Shown in pieces: positions 58,709 through 64,000 of a stretch of DNA of 64,000 nucleotides. The position numbers were made by a program, and so were the translations under genes. This DNA is from Flemingiibacterium sp045644145 (GTDB lineage Bacteria > Bacillota > Clostridia > Oscillospirales > CAG-272). Below the pieces are notes generated by a model. It had not been told where the DNA came from, did not search any database, and was given only the letters and a program-made list of their open reading frames with translations. The stretch spans positions 62,001 through 126,000 of the forward strand of contig JAZRGK010000080.1 in NCBI GenBank assembly GCA_045644145.1, given 5' to 3'. How positions within the stretch are numbered: position 1 is the first letter of the stretch; every line of letters begins with the position of its first letter.

Positions 58709-59137
58709 ATGGCACAGTCACTTAGCGCTTTTATGGCGCAGAACGCGGCTAAGATCGAGAATCGTAAGTATGTTGCCTCTCCCCGATTTGTTGGGAAGGA
58801 CGGCAAGCCCATCGAGTGGGAAATCTGCTGTATTAGTGCGGGGGAAAATCAGAAGCTCCGCAAAAACCACACCAGGAGTGTACCCGTAACCGGAAAGCGC
58901 GGACAATACACGCAGGAGTTTGATGGTGCGGGTTACCAGGCGGCGCTTGCTGCACGATGCGTTGTGTATCCCGATCTCAACGATGCAGGTCTTCAGGAAA
59001 GCTACGGCGCTATGGGCGCGGAACAGCTTATATCTGTAATGCTTAACTCCGGTGAGTTCGACGAGCTTGTATCCGTAATCTTGGATCATAATGGATTCAA
59101 GGATATGGGCGAGCTTGTGGACGACGCAAAAAACTGA
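58709..59137 (+). CDS. Tail assembly chaperone, short form (XkdN-like)
   Basis: 142 residues with WEICCISAGENQKLRKNHTR, typical of XkdN, and a C-terminus ELVDDAKN. It helps the tape measure and tube protein assemble. Its last codons GCA AAA AAC contain the slippery heptamer A-AAA-AAC, and a stable stem follows, so a fraction of ribosomes should shift by -1 into the next frame and make the longer form. The ATG has TTTAGGAGG upstream. Confidence 0.92.
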   Translation: MAQSLSAFMAQNAAKIENRKYVASPRFVGKDGKPIEWEICCISAGENQKLRKNHTRSVPVTGKRGQYTQEFDGAGYQAALAARCVVYPDLNDAGLQESYGAMGAEQLISVMLNSGEFDELVSVILDHNGFKDMGELVDDAKN

Positions 59138-59183
59138 TATTGGAGGGCGAGATAGAGGCGAATTATGCCTACTACGCCCTCCA
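59128..59183 (+). promoter_or_regulatory. Programmed -1 ribosomal frameshift signal
   Basis: The heptamer A-AAA-AAC (59128-59134) is in phase with the XkdN frame. Six bases later a 9-bp perfect GC-rich stem begins (TGGAGGGCG 59141-59149 with CGCCCTCCA 59175-59183). It has an inner AGGC/GCCT helix in its loop. The zero-frame stop TGA is at 59135-59137. Confidence 0.9.
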
Positions 59184-59325
59184 CAAATTTCGCTGGAAGC
59201 CGTCCGAATTTTTAGCTCTCGATCCACACGAAATGGCCTTTGTGGTCGCGGCAATCGATGTGAGGATCGATAAAGAGAAAAAAGAAGCGGCTGCTATGCA
59301 GCGAAAAACAAAAAGGCGCAGATGA
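59134..59325 (+). CDS. Frameshift extension of the tail assembly chaperone
   Basis: The -1 frame entered at 59134 encodes 63 more residues (LILEGEIEANYAYYALHKFR, then WKPSEFLALDPHEMAFVVAA and a Lys/Arg-rich end). This gives a fusion of about 205 residues starting at 58709. The only in-frame start without shifting would be the TTG at 59140. Second frames of this kind are found just before the tape measure gene in most long-tailed phages. Confidence 0.88.
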   Translation: MILEGEIEANYAYYALHKFRWKPSEFLALDPHEMAFVVAAIDVRIDKEKKEAAAMQRKTKRRR

Positions 59326-59370
59326 TGCGGAGCATTCGCCCCGCATCACTGTGCTGAAAAGGAGGTATCT

Positions 59371-61377
59371 ATGGCCGGCGTAAAAACCAAGTTGTCACTT
59401 CATGACGGTATGACGCCAGTGCTGCGTCACATAAACAACGCTATGAAGCTTATGCTTGGTAATCTTGAAGCTGTACAGCGTGCATCCGGCAAGACCGTTG
59501 ATGTGCAGAATTTTGCTAAAATACGCACAGAGCTCGGGGCAGCAGATGCACGCCTTAATGAGATCGAACAGAGTTACCGCGATATAAACGATCAACAGGA
59601 TAAATTAAACCGAAAAATTAGTACGGGAACAAGCAATGCAGACGGTTTTCTGAAGAAGATCAAGGGCATCGCGACGGCCTATGTTGGTATAAACAGTGTA
59701 AAGCAACTCGCTGGGCTGTCAGATACGATGACCGGTTCAACTGCACGTTTGAAGTTGCTTGTTGACGACGACGGAAGTGTAGACGACCTTAAGGCAAAAA
59801 TATATGCTTCTGCGCAGAGCGCACGAGCTGGTTACACGGATGTCATGGACACCGTTTCAAAGCTCGGATTTACCGCGGGAAAAGCGTTCAGTGGAACGGA
59901 CGGAAAAATAAAAACCGACGAAATAATAAAATTTACCGAAATTCTCAACAAAAACTTTGTTGTTGGCGATGCGTCTGGCGCTGAGCAAGCGAGTGCAATG
60001 TACCAGCTCACCCAGGCGATGAGTTCAGGACGTTTACAAGGCGATGAGTATCGGTCCATAATCGAGAACGCACCTCTGCTTGCCAAGAGTATTGAAGATT
60101 ACATGATCAACGTCAAGGGTGCAACCGGCACGATGAAAGAGTGGGCATCCGAAGGGATGCTTACGGCAGATGTAATAAAAGCTGCAGTATTTAAATCTGC
60201 TTCTGATGTCGAAAAACGCTTCGAACAAATTCCAATGACGTGGTCTCAAGTGTGGACTGTCGCGTGCAATGCGGCCATCACATTCTTTGACCCACTACTT
60301 CGGGGAATAAATTGGCTAGCAAATAATTTGGCGATTATAGGTCCATTGGTGTTGGGTATTGGAGCCGCCTTTTTGGTATTTCAGGTGGCAGCACACTGGA
60401 CACAGATCGCATCTATTGCAACAGCCGCATACCACGCTGTTGTGAATTTCTTATCGATCGGTTTCGGGATGTTGCGAGGCAGTACAGCTGCTGCATCAGC
60501 TGCGCAGTTTACTTATAATTCCGCATTGCTTGCCTGCCCAGTTACTTGGATCATAATGGCTATTTTAATTGTCATAGGGCTTTTATATGGTATTATCGGT
60601 ATAATTAACAAGGTAACCGACTCTAGTATTTCTGCCACTGGTATTATCGTTGGTGCCCTCGCTACAGCGGGAGCTTTCATTTGGAATCTTATTCTTGGCT
60701 TGCTCGAACTCGTGCTCGGTGTAATTAACTACCTTATTAACCCCTTTATCGAGATTGCAAATTTTATAGGAAATGTGTTTACAAACCCCGTTTCCTCAAT
60801 TATCTATTTGTTCCAGGGGATGGCCGATAATGTACTTGGGATACTCCAAAAAATTGCCTCGGCTCTTGATTTTGTTTTTGGTTCCAATATGGCTGATACA
60901 GTACAAGGCTGGCGTGATGGCTTAAAAGACAAAGCGGATGCGCTCGTTGCAGAATATGCACCGAATGAGAATTATCAAGATGTTATAAGCAACTTGGATC
61001 TTTCAGTTGAAGGGTTGGGGCTTAAACGCTGGGCATATACAGACGCATGGAATTCAGGTTACAGTGCTGGTGAGAATCTGGAAGGAATCTTTGACAGCAT
61101 CGTGGATACGAATTATCTCGGAGACATAGCAGAAGACACGTCTATGCTTGCAAGCACCGTCGATAAAACTCAAGAGGAGCTCGCATATCTCCGCGACATA
61201 GCTGAACAGGAAGCAATAAACAGATTTACAACTGCCGAAGTTAAGATCGATATGACAGGTATGACAAACCGCATCGACGGCTCTATGGATATAGACGGTG
61301 TAGTGACTCAGCTCACAGATGGCTTCGTTGAAGCGCTGTCTACGGCATCAGAGGGGGTACATAACGATGGCATATAA
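59371..61377 (+). CDS. Tail tape measure protein
   Basis: 668 residues. It sets the tail length. The N-terminal part is helical with GVKTKLSLHDGMTPVLRHIN, a typical start. A tape-measure core (TGSTARLKLLVDDDGSVDDL, SSGRLQGDEYRSIIENAPLL) follows, then several hydrophobic helices between about 310 and 500 that may insert in the host membrane. The C-terminal coiled segment is shorter than in many myoviruses, so a short tail is expected. The ATG has AAAAGGAGGTATCT upstream. Confidence 0.92.
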   Translation: MAGVKTKLSLHDGMTPVLRHINNAMKLMLGNLEAVQRASGKTVDVQNFAKIRTELGAADARLNEIEQSYRDINDQQDKLNRKISTGTSNADGFLKKIKGIATAYVGINSVKQLAGLSDTMTGSTARLKLLVDDDGSVDDLKAKIYASAQSARAGYTDVMDTVSKLGFTAGKAFSGTDGKIKTDEIIKFTEILNKNFVVGDASGAEQASAMYQLTQAMSSGRLQGDEYRSIIENAPLLAKSIEDYMINVKGATGTMKEWASEGMLTADVIKAAVFKSASDVEKRFEQIPMTWSQVWTVACNAAITFFDPLLRGINWLANNLAIIGPLVLGIGAAFLVFQVAAHWTQIASIATAAYHAVVNFLSIGFGMLRGSTAAASAAQFTYNSALLACPVTWIIMAILIVIGLLYGIIGIINKVTDSSISATGIIVGALATAGAFIWNLILGLLELVLGVINYLINPFIEIANFIGNVFTNPVSSIIYLFQGMADNVLGILQKIASALDFVFGSNMADTVQGWRDGLKDKADALVAEYAPNENYQDVISNLDLSVEGLGLKRWAYTDAWNSGYSAGENLEGIFDSIVDTNYLGDIAEDTSMLASTVDKTQEELAYLRDIAEQEAINRFTTAEVKIDMTGMTNRIDGSMDIDGVVTQLTDGFVEALSTASEGVHNDGI

Positions 61378-62020
61378 TTGCTACTTGGGGGAGATGCTTA
61401 TACCTACTCCCGCCAAGCTCACAATGAAAATAAAAGGTAAGAACCAGACGCTTACCCTGCTCAACGAAGGCGATATAAACTTTCTGCGAGCTCCGGGGCT
61501 TACCGAAATAACTTTGCCACTCGTGCTCCCTATGCTTGATGGCGTGCACCGTCCCGAGTATTATCTCAATGAACTTGAGAGGTTGAAAATTGAGAAGGCT
61601 ATAACGCAGTTCAAAATGCTTCGAACTGCGCCGGACGGAGCGTTGTTGTTTAACACAGATATCAAGGTCAGTGTTGAAGACTACACCATTAAAGAAGATG
61701 CAAAAAACGGACTTGATCTTTCGGTGGAGGTATCCCTTAAACAGTATCGTGATTATAGCACAAAAACTATAACTGTAAACGATGTGGGTGTTGCGAGTGG
61801 TTCAGGTCAAGCTGTAAGTATAACTGTTGAGCGCGACGACTCTAGTGCGCCCAAAACGGATTCCCATCCTGTGCAAGCAGGTGACACACTGTGGAGCATA
61901 GCAAAAAAGTATTATGGCGATGGTGCTAAATACACCGTTATATATGAAGCCAACAAAAATATTCTTACAGATCCTAACAACATACTTGTCGGACAGGTGC
62001 TCACTATACCGGAGGTATGA
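61367..62020 (+). CDS. LysM-containing tail protein (XkdP-like)
   Basis: 217 residues. The N-terminal domain is a tail-hub-associated fold (GEMLIPTPAKLTMKIKGK). The C-terminal 50 residues are a LysM peptidoglycan-binding domain (HPVQAGDTLWSIAKKYYGDG, then ILTDPNNILVGQVLTIP). XkdP-like proteins link the tape measure to the baseplate. It overlaps the end of the tape measure gene by 11 bases. Confidence 0.9.
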   Translation: MAYNCYLGEMLIPTPAKLTMKIKGKNQTLTLLNEGDINFLRAPGLTEITLPLVLPMLDGVHRPEYYLNELERLKIEKAITQFKMLRTAPDGALLFNTDIKVSVEDYTIKEDAKNGLDLSVEVSLKQYRDYSTKTITVNDVGVASGSGQAVSITVERDDSSAPKTDSHPVQAGDTLWSIAKKYYGDGAKYTVIYEANKNILTDPNNILVGQVLTIPEV

Positions 62021-62024
62021 GGAA

Positions 62025-62990
62025 ATGACATATGAACTTTACATACAACACGGCAATACTCGCATGTATCCCCCCGTGGCGGATGGGGTGACGGTGGAGT
62101 GGGAACGGCAAGGACAGCCGGGCAAGCTTACTTTTGAGGTGGTTAAGACTGAAAGCCTCAGTTTCGAAGAGGGGGATGCGTGTGGGTTTTCTGTGGATGG
62201 AACACTCGCGTTTTTTGGCTTCGTTTTTAATAAGTCGCGCGTGGGCAGTAAACCAGAGCTTATTGAGGTTACTGTTTATGACCAATTGTTTTATCTACGC
62301 AACAAAGATACCTACGTGTATAGTAACAAGACCGCTACTGATGTTGTACGCATGATTGCTGAAGACTTCGGACTAAATGTTGGTTCTCTCGAAGACACGG
62401 GTTATAAAATCGCGTCCAGAACAGAGGATGATGTAAGCCTTATGGATATTATCCAAAATGCACTGGATGAGACACTAACTGCCAAAACACAAATGTATGT
62501 GCTCTATGACCTTGCCGGCAAGCTTACGCTTAAAAACATTAAAAACATGCGTCTCGGTATTGTGCTCGATAATGAGACTGTCGGCGATTTTGATTATAAG
62601 ACGAGCATAAGCGACAACACATACAACCGAATCAAATTAGTTTACGAAGACAGTGATGCAGGAAAACGCCAGCTATTTATAACACAGGATGGCGCTAACA
62701 TTAATCGCTGGGGCGTACTGCAATATTATGAAAAGCTCAGTAGCGCTGCTAACGCAAAAGCGATGGCTGATGCGCTATTGAAGCTTTACAATACCAAAAC
62801 CCGAACGCTCAAGGTGAAAGATGCTCTTGGCGATATACGGGTGCGCGGAGGCACAACTCTTGTGGTGATGCTCGATTTAGGCGATACTATAGTGTCGAAT
62901 TTTCTGTTAGTTGAGCAAGTAAAACACTATTTTAAGGAGGGGCAGCACCTTATGGATCTTGGATTGCGGGGTGGTACATTTGTCACTTGA
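62025..62990 (+). CDS. Baseplate hub protein (XkdQ-like)
   Basis: 321 residues, beginning MTYELYIQHGNTRMYPPVAD. The sequence follows the XkdQ/late-control-D-like hub fold, with TATDVVRMIAEDFGL, DDVSLMDIIQNALDETL and the C-terminal VEQVKHYFKEGQHLMDLGLRG. The ATG 62025 lies after GGAGGTATGAGGAA; the longer frame from 61914 runs inside XkdP and is rejected. Confidence 0.9.
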   Translation: MTYELYIQHGNTRMYPPVADGVTVEWERQGQPGKLTFEVVKTESLSFEEGDACGFSVDGTLAFFGFVFNKSRVGSKPELIEVTVYDQLFYLRNKDTYVYSNKTATDVVRMIAEDFGLNVGSLEDTGYKIASRTEDDVSLMDIIQNALDETLTAKTQMYVLYDLAGKLTLKNIKNMRLGIVLDNETVGDFDYKTSISDNTYNRIKLVYEDSDAGKRQLFITQDGANINRWGVLQYYEKLSSAANAKAMADALLKLYNTKTRTLKVKDALGDIRVRGGTTLVVMLDLGDTIVSNFLLVEQVKHYFKEGQHLMDLGLRGGTFVT

Positions 62991-63366
62991 TATAAACAAA
63001 CTTATCAAGGCGGTTAAGCGCGCCGCGCTGGATGCGGTGATGGCACAAAAACCCATGGCTTACTATTTAGGCGAAGTTGAATCGGTCAGTCCATTGCGAA
63101 TAAGAGTGGATCAAAAATTGATTCTTACGGATGCCCAGCTCGTTTTAACAAGCGCAGTGCGCGATTTCGATGTTGATATGACAGTGGAGCACACTACGGA
63201 AACAGAAAGCGGCGGCAATGGAGAGGGTGCTTACGACGAACACGCGCACAAGTATGAAGGGCGCAAGCGTTTCTGCGTGCATCTCGGACTTAATGTCGGT
63301 GAAAAGGTTTTTCTTTTGCGCTGTGATGGCGGGCAGAAATTTATTGTTTTGGATAGAGTGAGGTGA
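62980..63366 (+). CDS. DUF2577/XkdR-like baseplate protein
   Basis: 128 residues. The OB-like start YYLGEVESVSPLRIRVDQKL and end GLNVGEKVFLLRCDGGQKFIVLDRV match DUF2577. I start at the TTG 62980 (after GGGGTGGTACAT); the TTG 62959 or GTG 62971 in the same frame are alternatives. Overlaps the hub gene by 11 bases. Confidence 0.8.
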   Translation: MSLDINKLIKAVKRAALDAVMAQKPMAYYLGEVESVSPLRIRVDQKLILTDAQLVLTSAVRDFDVDMTVEHTTETESGGNGEGAYDEHAHKYEGRKRFCVHLGLNVGEKVFLLRCDGGQKFIVLDRVR

Positions 63367-63374
63367 CACAGTCA

Positions 63375-63794
63375 ATGGCTGAATTAAATTATTTGCCAGC
63401 ATCAGCCACCGATGTGGATGATACCGCATTTAGTAATGTTAAACTTCCGGGGCACACTTACAAGCTCAATATCAAGCGTGGATGTATTAGAGGGGTTACA
63501 GATAAGGCTGATGCCGTGTTGCAAGCTGTCTATCTTGTACTTAGTGTCGAGAGATATAAATACTCGATATATTCTCGCAACTATGGCGTCGAGCTTGATG
63601 ATCTCATCGGCAAACCTCGTGACTATGCTATGAGCGAAATAGAACGCCGTATCACAGAGGCGTTACTCGTAGACGATAGAATAAAGAGCGTTGACGGGTG
63701 GGATTTTAAAACCACTAAAAAATCAGTTATTGTTACCTTTACAGTGCATACAATATACGGCGATATAGAGACCATAAAGGAGGTAGATGTGTAA
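63375..63794 (+). CDS. DUF2634/XkdS-like baseplate wedge protein
   Basis: 139 residues with YKLNIKRGCIRGVTDKADAV, IYSRNYGVELDDLIGKPRDY and the end VTFTVHTIYGDIETIKEVDV, which match the gp25-like/DUF2634 baseplate wedge. The ATG 63375 has GAGGTG nine bases upstream; the GTG 63363 is the alternative. Confidence 0.87.
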   Translation: MAELNYLPASATDVDDTAFSNVKLPGHTYKLNIKRGCIRGVTDKADAVLQAVYLVLSVERYKYSIYSRNYGVELDDLIGKPRDYAMSEIERRITEALLVDDRIKSVDGWDFKTTKKSVIVTFTVHTIYGDIETIKEVDV

Positions 63795-63796
63795 AC

Positions 63797-64000
63797 ATGT
63801 TCGAGGGGCAAACTTATGAAGCTTTACTCACAAACGCGCTCGCGAGAGTGAGCCCTTCTATTGATAAACGAGAAGGATCGATGGTGATGAACGGGGTTGC
63901 ACCATCAATGGCAGAGCTGGCGCAGCTGTATATTGGTCTTGAATTTATATTAACACTAATGTCAATACACACAATGCCGCGCGAGTTTTTGATAAAACGT
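63797..64000 (+). CDS. Baseplate J-like protein (XkdT-like), 5' part only
   Basis: The first 68 codons are visible: FEGQTYEALLTNALARV and SIDKREGSMVMNGVAPSMAE then LAQLYIGLEF, the standard start of baseplate J/gp47-like proteins. The gene runs off the window. A segment near the end (ILTLMSIHTMPREFLIKR) is less conserved than usual but rejoins the family at REFLIKR. Confidence 0.85.
   Translation, partial: MFEGQTYEALLTNALARVSPSIDKREGSMVMNGVAPSMAELAQLYIGLEFILTLMSIHTMPREFLIKR

Noticed and set aside
63960..64000. Possible frameshift near the start of the baseplate J gene
   Set aside because: The local sequence is divergent, but the same frame rejoins the family pattern at REFLIKR, so no shift is needed.

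Overview
The window comes from a spore-forming, anaerobic, Gram-positive bacterium of the class Clostridia, most likely a gut Ruminococcaceae/Oscillospiraceae-type genome. The evidence is a spoIVA gene, an oxygen-sensitive class III ribonucleotide reductase (nrdD), a T-box riboswitch on thrS, strong AGGAGG-type ribosome binding sites and near-consensus TTGACA-N17-TATAAT promoters. The species cannot be named from the sequence.

Bases 1 to about 33,865 are chromosomal. In order they hold: the end of a YhaN-like SMC ATPase; a small membrane protein; spoIVA; homoserine dehydrogenase (minus strand); an aldehyde dehydrogenase-like protein whose catalytic Cys is replaced by Asn (minus strand); a Na/phosphate symporter; thrS with a T-box leader; tRNA-Gln(CTG) followed by a hairpin-rich non-coding element; an AraC regulator divergent from a class III aminotransferase; a MarR/DegV pair under two perfect operators; a membrane-anchored lipase-like hydrolase; two tandem intracellular sialidase-like paralogues; a three-gene TerB / BrxD-like ATPase / Lhr-like helicase module that looks like a DNA-processing or defence unit; a sugar isomerase-like protein; nrdD with NrdR boxes; and two ECF sigma factors carrying very large C-terminal extensions, each preceded by the same 72-base terminator-promoter cassette.

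From about 33,866 to the end of the window lies a contractile-tailed (PBSX/Xkd-like myovirus) prophage. Its right end is outside the window. The layout is: serine integrase; an S24 repressor divergent from a Cro-like gene; a string of small early genes (DNA methyltransferase, ASCH protein, DUF551 proteins, a repeat-solenoid protein); a recombination/replication block (Sak4-like ATPase, SSB-like protein, GIY-YIG nuclease, replication initiator with an internal iteron array and AT-rich segment); a late regulator; small and large terminase; portal; a MuF head protein with a nuclease-toxin-like C-terminus and a tiny partner gene; scaffold; capsid; head-tail connectors; tail sheath and tube; a tail-assembly chaperone with a textbook -1 frameshift signal; tape measure; and XkdP/Q/R/S-like baseplate genes ending in a partial baseplate J gene.

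The observations I rate highest are the frameshift signal at 59,128-59,183, the 11-bp iteron array plus AT-rich segment inside the initiator gene at 46,425-46,660, the MuF toxin/partner pair, the TerB/BrxD/Lhr module with its 27-bp palindromic operator, and the ECF sigma-sensor fusions with their repeated promoter cassettes.
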